From NCBI GenBank assembly GCA_963971285.1, contig OZ020246.1, positions 7,485,217 to 7,549,216 of the forward strand: DNA of 64,000 nucleotides, written 5' to 3'. Below are positions 35,013 through 45,191 of the stretch, piece after piece. The notes beneath the pieces are model-generated. The model saw only the letters and a program-made list of their open reading frames with translations, did no database searches and was not told the DNA's origin. The stretch's first letter is position 1; the number at the start of each line of letters is the position of its first letter. This stretch comes from Astropecten irregularis. Its lineage: Eukaryota > Echinodermata > Asteroidea > Paxillosida > Astropectinidae. The position numbers and the translations under genes were made by a program.

Positions 35013-38000
35013 GTCAGGCCATTAAAATGCTTTATCATTTGCAGATGAGATGATTAAGTTGATGTCTGAGACTTAATTCAAATTCATCTTGCAATAGGGC
35101 TCCTCGCTCGTGACGTCACATTCAGGAGTTCAGACAAACAAGTCGCATGTGGTCCCATTAACTTACGCGGAAACGTTGTGATGTTTGTCCGAACATCCGC
35201 TTAACTATAGCTGTCGATAACAAAGGTCGTACTCGATAAATAGCTTGAGCGCGGAGCCCTATTGGAAATCTTATTAACTACATTTTCAGATTTCTTCCAC
35301 TTATTTTTGCAGACCACTCTAGCAAATATCATTGCGCAGAGGTCAAAGGCCAGTGGCAAAGCACGCTTCGTCTCGATGTCAGCCACGCTGGCAAATGTGG
35401 CATCTGTGAAGGAAGCCATTACTGCTGCTACCAATGAGCAGAAGATGACACGTCGCCAAACTATCCTCTTCATCGACGAGATTCACCGCTTCAATAAGGC
35501 ACAACAGGTGTGAGAATAAGTACTCTGTACTGAGCCAAATAAATGATTCTATGCTGGTAGTGCTGATTCTTGTCCTGGGATGGTTGCATCAAGAAGTTGC
35601 CCTACTTTATGACGGATGACTGACATGACTGAGTGGCCACTGGCAACTGAGCAATGAAGGAGCCAAATGGCCAAGATGGCCTTCAGAATAATTACAGTCC
35701 CTTTGTGCCTTTGAGCCAAAAGACCAGTGCTGTGTCCGAGTCCGGTCAGGCCGAGTCCAAGACCGAGTCCGAGTCCAGTCCATTCGAGTCCGAGACCGAG
35801 TCCGAGACCAAGACCGAGTCCACACATCCAAGTTCGAGTCCGACTCCATCCGAGTCCGAGTCCGGCACATGTACAAAAAATGTACATAATCAATCAAAAT
35901 CACATAGACCTGTTTCAATTTGCTTTTGTTTTTTCTTCAAAATTACAAAGACACCAAGTTGAAATACCGGCCTCGGTACAGATTTGCATTCAGAAATCTG
36001 TTGTTGACATTGCAAAAAAGCTACTGACTTTACAGTAAGAAATCAAGTTGGCAGACACTCAAAACTGGTGAAATTTGCCGGTCTCGAGCTGGACTTGGCC
36101 CGAGTCACAGAGCCTGAGTCCGAGACCAAGTCCGGGTCATGAACCTCAGAGTCCGAGACCAAGTCCGGCAAAAACGGTCTCGAGTCCAAGACAGGACTTG
36201 AGTCTCACAGCGCTGCAAGATCACTATAAATTGACCCTTTTCCGTATCTTTTTGGGGCTATCTGACTTTGATCGGCCCATAAGCCTATTTGAATTGATTC
36301 CATTTCTCTAAATCTCTTTGTAGGACACCTTTCTTCCACACATTGAGAACGGCACAATCACACTCATCGGTGCCACCACAGAGAACCCCTCCTTCAAGAT
36401 CAACAACGCCCTCTTGAGTCGATGTAAAGTCATTGTGCTCAAGAAGCTGGGTAGTGACGAGCTAATATTGATTTTGAGGAGGGCGGCGGCTGCATTGGGT
36501 GTTGAGGTAGTGGAGGAGGGGGAGGAGCTTCCTATGAAGGAGGAGGGTAGTAACTGTAATGATCTCACTAGGAAAAGAAGGTGAATATGAAAGATAAATC
36601 CAAATTGACATTATAAGTTGTAGCCGGACTCTTAATAAATTTGACAGCATAGCTGTACAATGGGAGACTTTTGAGAACCGGTCTTCGAGTCAACAGCGCA
36701 CGCAATTGTGAGCATGCGCGCATTGTTTTGCGCCTGCGTTGTTGTGCGTGCGCGTGCGCTGTTGACTTGAAGACCGGTTCTCAAAAGTCTCCCATTTCAA
36801 TACTATTGTTGGTGAGCGGTCACACAATACTAAAATCTAGATTTTACTTCTCAAATGAGCTGGGAAAATGCTTAAATGAGGCTTTTACCTTTATTGGAGT
36901 GTTTGCTTAAACCTGAGATGCTGCTTCCAAATGACCCTTAATTTCCAGGCGGGTAACTCTTGGAGACTTTAGTGCTAATTTTATGCCTTCCATACTGTGG
37001 GGTAAATATGCAATCTGTCCAAAAGAAAAATTTGCAATTACAAATGATTCCGGGAACAAGACCATCCTTAACTCAGGATGAGCAAATTAATATTGTTATT
37101 ATTATTATTTATTTATTTCTGGCAATGACACCAAGGATTCCTCAAAAGTGCCCTAGGCACTGTAGCTCGAAAGCCTGATGAAACTTGTTATGGAAAGATG
37201 ATGAGAAGAAGATACAGTTTTAGAGGTGGGAGGAAAACCCCAGAGTAATTTCTGGGTAAAAACCCACAGAATCAGGTAGGGACTGAAAACCCAATCCACT
37301 TGTGGACCGAGCTGGACTTGAACCCGGTCCGCAGAGGTGAAAGGCGAGGAAAGAACCGCTACGCCAACCCGACTCACTGATGATGTTGGTTTTCTTCAGA
37401 CCTGTGTACATAGAGTCAGCAGCGCTGTCATACCTGGCCAATCTCTGCGATGGTGATGCGAGAAGCGCCCTCAACACGTTACAGATGGTCGTCCAATCGC
37501 AGGAGTCCTCTGATGGATCAAACGATGGATCTGGCCAATCACAAGCTGCAAATCAGGCTCCGAAGATGCCTCCAAATAGGAAGACAGTGGGCATAGAAAA
37601 TGGTGTAAAGCCAGATGCGATCATTTCCACTGGTCACATCAAAAAAGCACTGCAGAGGACACATGTTATGTATGATCGACAAGGTAATTATTTGCTCTTG
37701 GCTACTGATTAAGTGCACGTTCACACCATGCATAGTAATGGGTCCCATTATCAGTGTTGGAGTAGAGTCCTCAGATCTGAGTACAGAGTACTCCGAGTAC
37801 TTCAAGGTCCGAGTACTGGGCCGAGTCCGAGTACATTGCTGTCGAGTCCAAGTCCTAAGTATCGAGTACGAGTACATTCAAGGTCGAGTACAGGGCCGAG
37901 TCTGAGTACAAAAGTTTGAGTACAGTACCAACCCACAGTGCAAAAAATTGCAGTTTGTTTCACAAAGATGTAAATGGAGGTTGATCATGTTGTGCCACTC

Positions 38001-41000
38001 TTCTCAGAAATTAATGTTTTTCAAACCTTGCAAATGACACTGTGCTGCTTAGGCCTATTCCAATTGATACTATTACACCGTCCCAATGATCTTATGCATT
38101 GTATACTTTATCGGAAATCGGCAGCATTATCAATCATGAAATTGTAACGAAAATGAAATTTGCACTAAATGGTCAAGTAGGCTACTCCCCAAATTCGAGT
38201 ACATGAAATCGAGTACGGGCCACGGTGCAGTTATTTTCGAGTACTTTTAATCGAGCACGGGCCGAGTATTTGCCTGTACTCGAGTTGTACTCAAGTACGA
38301 GTACAAGTACTCCAACACTGCTCATTTTGAAGAAGTTGCCTGCACATTCAGTGTGTTCTTAATTAACCTTGTCATCACTCATCACACAAGACATCTAAGA
38401 ACTGAATTACAAAATGTTAAAAAAAAATACCAAAGTGCCATTGTGGTACTATTATTATGGCTAAGTGAAAGTCACCTATAAAACAGTTGTCATTGCAAAC
38501 TTAAGTAGAAAGTTAGAAGATGTTATTTTGTCTTCTTTTTTTCTTTCCAACAAAAGGTGACGAGCACTATAATTGTATATCAGCACTCCACAAGTCAATG
38601 CGTGGCAGCGATGCGAATGCTGCCCTCTATTGGTTAGCTAGGATGCTCATTGGCGGTGAAGACCCGTTATATATCGCACGGAGACTCATCGCATTTGCAA
38701 GTGAAGATGTTGGTAAGAACTGTCATAAATTATGCAAAAGTTTCAATTTATTTAAAGGTAATATCATACTTTGGTTTTTGTGAAAGAAATGCAGATTCAT
38801 CATGTTCACAGGCATAAATATAAAGACAGATACAGTAACAGTCATCTGGGAAAATTTCAGTCCCATACAGTGCCCACTTTTCGGAGAAAACAGTGAAAAC
38901 CCCCACTGTATTTCTTAAGTCTCTTCTCTTTTATTTTTGATCTTTAAAAGATGAAAAATAATTTTGGTCACTGGTTTTACTCTTTTCTTGATAAATACAG
39001 CATTTCAGGCAGAATTTTGTTAACAGTATGTTTCTACCAGCACCATCTTTATACCATGTTAGTTATAGGTAAATCTGTGAAGATTCTGTTTTGGTATGCT
39101 ACCAAAATATGATACTACCTTTAATACAAACATAATGAGTGTCAAACTGTTAAGGGGGAACATACATTGGGCAGTGGCATGCCAGTATTTTTCAAGGAAG
39201 TAAAAATTGAATTGGTACAGCAATTTTATGACAATCAAGGGGCCTTTCTCAAAGCTCGGCTCCGGCTCAGGCTCCATTTTCGTGAATCCATACTAAGTTA
39301 CAGGTATTAAAATAGACACATCTGGCTGCGGTTTGGAAGTAGATTCTCTGGTTTGAAAAAGAAAACGGAGCTTCAGCTTCAATTAAAAAACCAACAACCT
39401 ACATTTTCAGTATGAGGGTTACAGATACGAAGTCGGAGCCAGAGCCAAGCTTTGAGAAAGGCCCTATATTTCAAATCATGGCCCGGGTGGGGGGAAGATA
39501 TGGGGCACAGACATACAATACGGAGGAACATGCCCCTCCCTAAAGTCCCCCATACTTACTTCACTTCCTACAAATGATATCTTTTGGGGGGTATTTTATA
39601 ACATTGATTAAAAACGTGCTGCCTGCTCTTTGTACATTTGATGGAATACCTTTTGACGGGCATGGTTCTAGATGAACATTCGTTTGTGTTTTTTTTTATT
39701 CTGTGTAGGACTTGCTGATCCCCAAGCACTAACACAAGCTGTATCCACTCATCAGGCCTGTCAGTTCCTTGGCATACCAGCTTGTGAGGTATGTACACAC
39801 CATGAATATTCATAAAAGAGAGATATATGTTGTCATTAGGTCCAAAAGAATGTTAGTGTTTTTATTTTTGAAGTCAGTAAGCAGTTTAAACTAGAACAGC
39901 GAAGCTGTCATGGCTCGCTGCAGCCTTACGTGCAGTTAAAACATGATACAAACAGTTACAATATAACAGCAGAATGAAGCACAAGAATTCCTATCTAAAT
40001 GTAGTAACCTAAGTAGTGCAACATAGTTTGAAATTCCAAGCCATGCATGCACAATGTACGATTTGATGATTAACATGTACACCCATGTACGCCCATCACA
40101 ACTTAAGAGGCCAAATCATCATTTTTAAACAATAGAAACAACACTATCAACTTTTTTTATTTAAGCTATTTAACAACATTATTATTCCACAAACAGATCC
40201 ACATAACATTATTTTGGACAACACACACACAAAATCAACATTTTGAAACAATAGAAAAAACTTCAACATTTTGAAAGAATAGAAAAAAATTCAACATTTA
40301 GAAACAATAGAAAAAACTTCAAAATTTTAAAACAATAGAAAAAACTTCAACATTTTGAAACAATAGAACAAACTTCAACATTTTGAAACAATAGAAAACA
40401 CTTCAACATTTTGAAACAATAGAAACAACTTCAACATGATTCAAACATTATCTTGGACAATAGAACAATGGCCTGAGACTGAAACTGTGTATGACTTTAA
40501 ACAAATTGGGCTTGAAGCACATAGGGGGCTACTAAAAAACTTTATCATTTCACGCGGACGGACGGTACTACTACACAGGCTTCGCTTTGCTTCGCAGCTC
40601 GCCAAAAACCAGAATTGCACAATACAAATCAATATGTGATAAAGAAGAAAGCTGGAAAATCCCTCAGTATAGCAGCACCCTGCCTGTGGAACAAACTCCC
40701 TGCTGATCTCACAGAGGCAAAATCTGCATTAAAACGTCTTCTCAAAACATATATTCTTGAACTGCCCCCGATTGTTTTTGCTTTTGTTCTTTATAGTGAA
40801 AGGTGCTCTGTTTTATTATTAAAGGTACAATACATGATTGTTAAAAGTCACAGGACAGCACTCATTCTTTGTCTGATCAAACATGTACATGAAATAATAA
40901 ACCTGTGAAAATTTGAGCTCAATCGGACATCTGAGTCATGAGAAAATAGCAAAAACCTGGCTCAATTTTTCTTATAAAACATGAAGAATGGTTTTGATCT

Positions 41001-43330
41001 TACCCCGAGATCAAAACTGTTTTCGGTCTTTGTTTTACTAATTTCTGGATAAATACAGCATTTCATGTGGAAATATTTTATTTAAACGGTATGTTTCTAC
41101 CAGCACCATCTTCATACCTTGAGTGAAAGGGGATAAATAAAACAACTCAAGTGAGGGTGTCCTTTATGTTTGTTCCAAAAATCGTTCGGACGAACTAAAT
41201 CTTGATTTCCTTGAAAAACCCAGCATCTGATGAACCAAGATTTTTCATGGTGACTGTTTGCACTGTTTACGAACTGTTGAGTCCATTTTCTGTCTCAAAC
41301 TCAATTTTGCAAATCCTATATGCTCCCTTTAATAATTATTAAAAATATGAGATGTTTACACTCCATGAATGTTCCTGTCTTGTCAGGACTCGAGTTATTT
41401 TGCAAAAACAAAAATGAAAGATGTTCTTCCAGGTGCATTAATCAAATGGAAAAAAAAAGGGACTGATCTTGAGACTTGTTTGTAGACGATTTCCGTGTTT
41501 TTAAAAACACTGGATTTTGTTTCATGGATGCAATAACATTGAATTATGGTAATTATGAATGAGAAATTATCTTGGTTTTTTGTTGTTTTTAATTCCGGTA
41601 ATGACCATCTGTCTGTGGATTATTTCTGTAATTTTTCATCTGAAATGCACATTATCCTGTCATAATATCAGTCATTGCTACGAAAATTTAATGTGTTTTC
41701 AATTCGTCTGACGAACACAGAATACATTGTACGTCATTGGTGCAGATGTGTACGTACCATTCTGAATTAATTACAGAAAGTGATGCCTAAATACATTATT
41801 CTTTCCTGGTAATCTTGACATGTGATTACTTTGTATAGAGATAGATGTGGCTTAGTTACAGCAGGTGATTGTTAAGCATGTGTACATGGGGATGTAATAC
41901 TGTAGAGACTAAATGATTACTGGAACCAACTTACACTGATATCAAGTGACGGCTTAGGCTATAGTATCAGCTGCAGACATACTAGGCATACTCGCCTGTC
42001 TTCAATTGCTAGATAATGGTTATCAACCTGCTTAAAGGTAGTATCATACTTTGGTAAGAAACTAAAACAGAAATGTTCACAGATTTACGTATAACTTACA
42101 GGGTATGAAGATGGTGGTGGTAGAAACATACCGTTACAATGTTTCCGCTTGAAATGGTGTATTTATCCAGAAATTAGTAAAACAACGATCGAAAATCTTA
42201 GAGAAAAGACTCAAGAAATAATGTGGCTGCTTTTCACTGTTTTCTCAAAAAGTGGGCACCGTATGGGACTGAAATTTTCACAGATGACTGTTGCTGTATC
42301 TTTTTTGATATTTTTGCCCATGAATCTGTATTTCTTTAATAAAAACCAAAGTATGATATTACCTTTAAATAGCTACGGTACTATCAAGTTGCCATCCTCT
42401 GAACGTCAGCTTTTCCCATTATCTTGAACACAGCCATAGATAGATAGAATTTCCCTGTTCAATATTCAGACCTTTCATGATCTGTGTAAATTGAGCAGCC
42501 TTTTCAAAGATTATTGTAGGCATCAGTGAATTCTTCCAGTGAAAACTGTTTTTTTGAAAAGTTGCAAGAGAGAAGTCAAGTGAAACTTGCGACTACAAAA
42601 TAAGAATTTGTGGCAAGTTAAAGGTAGTATCATGGTTACATACCAAAACAGAAATTCATCGGATTCATCTTTACTTACAGGGTATAAAGATGGTGATGGT
42701 AGAAACATATTATTAAAAAAATTCTGCCTGAGTGAAATGCTGTATTTATCAAGAAAAGACTTCAGAAAAACCATGGCCATTTTTCACTGTTTTCTCAAAA
42801 AGTGGGCACTGTATGGGACTGAAATTTTCACAGATGACTGTTACTGTATCTGTCTTGATATTTTTGCCCACGAATCTGTATTTCTTTGACAAAAACCAAA
42901 GTATGATATTACCTTTAAATATTTTCTATCAATGCTTATTATATTTTCCATTCACGCAGCAGAAATGCAAACTCATATTGATGTATCTATCATCATTGCG
43001 TGAACATTTGGCAGATTCAATCAATTCAATAAAATCTGCTTTTTTTGCTTGAATAAGGTGGTCCTGGCCCAGTGCGTGATCTACCTTGCAAAGGCTCCCA
43101 AATCCAGCATGGTAGAGAGCGCCCTCATGAGTGTCAAGCAGTACATTCAGGAGTACCAGGGGCCTCAACCCGGAGTGCCACTTCACCTTCGACCTGGGTC
43201 AACCAAGCTCATGCGTGACCTTGGCTATGGGAAGGGTTACATTCACAGTGCCGCGGCCGGCGATCAGGGATTCCTACCTGAGAGCGTCAAGACGGTCAAT
43301 TTCTTTCAAAATTCTGATCTGATACTTTGA
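34287..43330 (+). CDS. WRNIP1: WRNIP1 homologue, complete seven-exon coding region (656 aa)
   Basis: Coding segments are 34287-35012, 35313-35507, 36324-36580, 37400-37683, 38557-38712, 39709-39788 and 43058-43330. All introns are GT-AG, and the summed length of 1971 nt keeps frame to the TGA. The protein opens with a UBZ4 ubiquitin-binding zinc finger (C8, C11, H23, C27), then a Ser/Lys-rich linker. The AAA+ core has Walker A GPPGCGKT (236-243), Walker B ILFIDE (293-298), sensor 1 GATTENPSF (323-331), an arginine at 340 in LLSRC, and sensor 2 DGDARSALN (410-418). The C-terminal MgsA/RarA-type oligomerisation region includes LYWLARML and LGYGKGY. Length is close to the roughly 665 residues of human WRNIP1. 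In animals it is a nuclear ATPase that binds ubiquitin, WRN and polymerase delta at stalled forks. Identification is strong; function is by family. Confidence 0.96.
35093..35263. mobile_element. M2-related MITE filling WRNIP1 intron 1
   Basis: Inverted ends AATAGGGCTCC and GGAGCCCTATT, with CAGACAAACA and TGTTTGTCCGAACATCC inside. It is diverged from the other M2 copies. It occupies 171 of the 300 bp of intron 1. Confidence 0.75.
35313..35507 (+). CDS. WRNIP1: WRNIP1 exon 2: end of Walker A to Walker B
   Basis: This exon carries 65 codons in phase 0-0. It starts TTLAN, completing the P-loop, and ends just after [15 protein letters not shown], the Walker B motif plus the conserved RarA/WRNIP1 helix. 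Donor is CAG|GTGTGA and acceptor is TTTTTGCAG. Confidence 0.95.
35725..36215. mobile_element. hAT-like foldback, GAGTCC words, WRNIP1 intron 2
   Basis: Ends CAGTGCTGTG and CACAGCGCTG. Both arms are built from GAGTCCGAGACC-type words (35737-35870 and 36085-36205), with unique sequence between. Flanks share only a weak target duplication. Confidence 0.72.
36324..36580 (+). CDS. WRNIP1: WRNIP1 exon 3: sensor 1 and arginine finger
   Basis: This exon carries 85 codons plus 2 nt. [10 protein letters not shown] and [11 protein letters not shown] are signature strings of the family. The 3' part encodes an acidic stretch ([14 protein letters not shown]) that replaces a variable loop, ending in KR. 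Donor AAG|GTGAAT leaves AG to be completed by A of the next exon. Confidence 0.93.
36658..36798. mobile_element. Foldback element, ~45-bp arms, WRNIP1 intron 3
   Basis: AATGGGAGACTTTTGAGAAC then CGGTCTTC and CAACAGCGCACGC on the left are mirrored at the right with one mismatch. A partial relative occurs at 20660-20750. Confidence 0.82.
37095..37375 (-). mobile_element. tRNA-type SINE, family S1, in WRNIP1 intron 3
   Basis: A full-length match to the 52600 copy on the opposite strand. It ends at the AAATAAATAA tail and includes the sequence around the B box (reverse strand GGTTCAAGTCCAG). It ends about 25 bp upstream of the exon 4 acceptor, so it supplies much of the intron's 3' end. Confidence 0.72.
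37400..37683 (+). CDS. WRNIP1: WRNIP1 exon 4: sensor 2
   Basis: The exon follows the acceptor TTTTCTTCAG and opens with [20 protein letters not shown], the lid subdomain with the sensor-2 arginine. A Gln/Ser-rich loop ([17 protein letters not shown]) follows, then the conserved GHIKKALQR. Donor is CAAG|GTAATT. Confidence 0.93.
37752..38320. mobile_element. hAT-like foldback, GAGTAC words, WRNIP1 intron 4
   Basis: Ends CAGTGTTGGAGTA and TACTCCAACACTG. Arms consist of GAGTAC/CGAGTCC words, with unique sequence at ~37930-38180. Flanking 8-mers CCCATTAT and CTCATTTT match at six positions. Confidence 0.78.
38557..38712 (+). CDS. WRNIP1: WRNIP1 exon 5: start of C-terminal domain
   Basis: This exon carries 51 whole codons between split glycines (phase 1-1). 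It encodes [20 protein letters not shown] followed by [20 protein letters not shown], the most conserved block of the MgsA/RarA C-terminal family. The acceptor has a long pyrimidine tract (TTTTTTTCTTTCC). Confidence 0.95.
38752..39124 (-). mobile_element. TTAA MITE (M1), full length, WRNIP1 intron 5
   Basis: Both TTAA-flanked ends are present, 40 bp downstream of the exon 5 donor. It is opposite in orientation to the two copies in intron 6. Confidence 0.87.
39239..39464. mobile_element. Foldback element, GGAGCC words, WRNIP1 intron 5
   Basis: Ends GGGGCCTTTCTCAAAGCTCGG and CAAGCTTTGAGAAAGGCCC. CGGCTC/GAGCC words are present in both arms. Confidence 0.75.
39709..39788 (+). CDS. WRNIP1: WRNIP1 exon 6
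   Basis: This short 80-nt exon encodes [18 protein letters not shown] then FLGIPACE, collinear with the vertebrate protein's ADPSALTQAV and GMPECE strings. Donor is GAG|GTATGT and acceptor is TTCTGTGTAG. Confidence 0.94.
39890..40610. repeat. Dispersed repeat R3, copy 2, with an internal 28-bp tandem array
   Basis: Same ends as the 21697 copy but about 390 bp longer. The extra length is partly a seven-unit tandem array at 40236-40436 (unit CATTTTGAAACAATAGAAAA plus ACTTCAA). Confidence 0.65.
40236..40436 (+). repeat. 28-bp tandem repeat, ~7 units
   Basis: Unit CAACATTTTGAAACAATAGA plus AAAAACTT, with small variations. Units are contiguous, with no spacers, so this is a minisatellite and not a CRISPR array. 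Confidence 0.85.
40640..40770 (+). pseudogene. LINE reverse-transcriptase C-terminal remnant
   Basis: The plus-strand frame reads [20 protein letters not shown] then LKTYIL, the tail consensus of CR1/L2-like and related LINE polyproteins (FSVAAPRLWNSLP..., LKTHLF). Only this short piece remains in WRNIP1 intron 6. Not a host gene. Confidence 0.7.
41005..41120 (-). mobile_element. TTAA MITE (M1) fragment, WRNIP1 intron 6
   Basis: Half element: GATCAAAACTGTTTTCGGTC to CACCATCTTCATACC. The outer end is missing. Confidence 0.7.
41190..41335. repeat. Dispersed repeat R2, copy 2, WRNIP1 intron 6
   Basis: Reverse-orientation match to 11729-11915, ending at TGCTCCCTTTAA. Confidence 0.7.
42032..42368 (+). 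mobile_element. TTAA MITE (M1), WRNIP1 intron 6
   Basis: Both TTAA ends present. The central palindrome is deleted (GATCGAAAATCTTAGAG). Confidence 0.86.
42618..42918 (+). mobile_element. TTAA MITE (M1), deleted copy, WRNIP1 intron 6
   Basis: Both TTAA ends are present. The central palindrome region is deleted. It ends 140 bp upstream of the exon 7 acceptor. Confidence 0.85.
43058..43330 (+). CDS. WRNIP1: WRNIP1 exon 7, terminal
   Basis: This exon carries 90 codons and TGA. It encodes [35 protein letters not shown] and GYGKGYIHS, and closes with the [12 protein letters not shown] tail typical of the family. A perfect AATAAA lies at 43812, but inside a foldback repeat, so the true poly(A) site is unknown. 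Confidence 0.94.
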   Translation: MVLAQCVIYLAKAPKSSMVESALMSVKQYIQEYQGPQPGVPLHLRPGSTKLMRDLGYGKGYIHSAAAGDQGFLPESVKTVNFFQNSDLIL

Positions 43331-43488
43331 AGGTCTACATCTTCCGGAAATGTTTGGAGATTGAACTCTTGTGCACTGTTTAAACAGAAAAAGAGGAACT
43401 AATGTTAATCAATTGGCTTTTAGCAACCAACATAGTATACAAATATCACATGTAAGACTTGCAGCTATGCATGGTGGAAGTAGTAAAA

Positions 43489-43662
43489 GAAGGTAGGTTT
43501 GCGGTGACACCATTATCTCTTCTGTGAGAGTGTGTGGTTCTGAGAAGAACCGTTGGTATATGATTGAGGAGTGCTTGAGGAGTACCCGACGGTTCTTCTC
43601 AGAACCACATACTCTCACAGAAGAGATTACAAGGTGTCACCGAAAAACCTACATGTACCTTC
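43489..43662. mobile_element. Foldback, ~65-bp arms, downstream of WRNIP1
   Basis: GAAGGTAGGTTTGCGGTGAC ACC, then CTCTTCTGTGAGAGT and GTTCTGAGAAGAACCG are mirrored in the right arm with few mismatches. Loop about 40 nt. Confidence 0.82.
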
Positions 43663-43667
43663 TTTTA

Positions 43668-43829
43668 AATATCACATGGTTTGAGGGTGACAGTCGATTC
43701 TAGCTCCCAAGGCGTTGGAAGTTGACAAACTATAGTTCCCGAGGCAAAGCAGAGGAAACTAGTGTGTCAACGTCCAACACCGAGGGAAGCTAGAATCAAC
43801 TGTCCACCCGAAATAAACCATGTGATATT
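43668..43829. mobile_element. Foldback element with AATATCACATGGTTT ends
   Basis: AATATCACATGGTTTGAGGG, GATTCTAGCTCCC and GTTGACA are mirrored by TGTCAAC, AGCTAGAATC and AAACCATGTGATATT. An AATAAA lies in the right arm. Confidence 0.75.
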
Positions 43830-43836
43830 TGTTTTA

Positions 43837-44127
43837 CTATACCTCATAAATATTCACAATTTTGTTGAGATCGGTATCAGTAAGTGTAGCAGAATGTTCG
43901 TGTTCGTGAGCCGCCATTAACTTCATGTAGGTTGAGGCTCACGCATGCGCGCTGGAAACTTTTTTTAGGATGTGCAGTGAGATATTACATGCGCAGTGAC
44001 ATGTTACATGTGTAACAGTTCTCCGGCCTACTTGCTGGTGATCAGGAAATATATCCATTGGCACATGATGGTCAATTGACCAATTGGGATTCAACTTTTG
44101 GTCATGAATATTTATGAGGTATAGTAA
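43837..44127. mobile_element. Foldback element with TACTATACCTCATAAATATT ends
   Basis: Left ACTATACCTCATAAATATTC and right GAATATTTATGAGGTATAGT are exact inverted repeats; the interior is unique and contains ACATGCGCAGTGACATG words. Confidence 0.78.
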
Positions 44128-44191
44128 TATGGGCTATTACACTAACCATAGACAAGCAATATACAACACATGATATATAGTTTAACCCCTA

Positions 44192-44500
44192 AAGGGGCTT
44201 TCACACTAGATAAATTCCCCAGGTAATTAGTGGGGCATTGCCGGGGTATTTTGGTCGGACCTTTCACACTACCAATGATATCCCTGGGGAATGTTTACCC
44301 AAGCATTGGAGTAGGGTTAAAGCTGAAATCCTCGGGGAATTACGTTTTTCTAGGGGAAAAGCAACCAGTTAAATGGTGTCCCCGAGAGTTTCCATGGGTC
44401 TAGTGTGAATGGTTGCTGGGGTGTTGGTGGGGTAAAAATTACCCGGGAATTCCACAAAGATTTTTTCCCGGGGATTGGCTCTGCAGTGTGAAAAGGGCTT
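44192..44500. mobile_element. Foldback with TTCACACTA ends and CCCCGGG words
   Basis: Ends AAAGGGGCTTTCACACTAG and CAGTGTGAAAAGGGCTT. Internal GGGGAAT/ATTCCCC-type words are repeated. Related in end sequence to 17416-17764. Confidence 0.7.
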
Positions 44501-44735
44501 AAATAGTGTTGGCATAATGCATCATAACCTGTTAGTTGGAGCCTGAACAGACTTGTTTACTTGCTTTGCATTTCAAGCATAACATGTTTTCTTTCATTTT
44601 GATGCAAATTCCTGCAGTAGTATAGTGACCACCATTGTTGTTGGTTTCAATGATAACACAGCTGTTGATGAAATGAGGGTTATAAGTTAACAAGACTGGT
44701 TTAAGAATTATCAGTAATATAACAAATACCCCGAC

Positions 44736-45036
44736 CAGGCGCGGTTCTACGGGGGGGCTAGGGGGGGCTGTAGCCCCCACCAAAATTTTGTCTAGCCCCC
44801 CCAAAAAAATGCAAGTGAAAAAAAAAATTCTTGAAAATACTGGATTTTTTCAGTTATTAAGCGCCAATTACATGAAAAACGTGTTGTGTGGGCTATAATG
44901 TGCATGTTTTTCGACCCCTAATAAGACATAGCAGAAGCGAGTGTTAGAAGAACCCAAAATATTGGGTCTTCTAGCCCCCCCAAAAAAATAATGGCGTTCT
45001 AGCCCCCCAAAAATGTTGACTCTAGAACCGCGCCTG
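44736..45036. mobile_element. hAT-like element with TAGCCCCCCC words
   Basis: Ends CAGGCGCGGTTCTA and TAGAACCGCGCCTG. The word CTAGCCCCCC(C)AAAAA occurs four times. Flanking 8-mers agree at five positions. Confidence 0.75.
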
Positions 45037-45191
45037 ACTGTGACTCTCATACCTAGCAAAAATATTTTCCCAAGAGCGCTGGACTTTAAAACAATGAAAA
45101 TATTTTGGGTGAGTTCAAAACTTGAGTTTGTTTTTTTCTTTCTGCTGATTTGGTGAACATTGTGTTAAATATCATCCATAATAAATACTCT

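Noticed and set aside
35549-35962. Overlapping frames on both strands across GAGTCC words
   Set aside because: Low-complexity translation of a foldback arm within WRNIP1 intron 2.
40236-40436. Possible CRISPR array
   Set aside because: Units are contiguous tandem copies without unique spacers, in a eukaryotic intron.
43812-43817. AATAAA as the WRNIP1 poly(A) signal
   Set aside because: It lies in a foldback arm nearly 500 bp past the stop codon, with no supporting downstream GU-rich pattern that I could judge.
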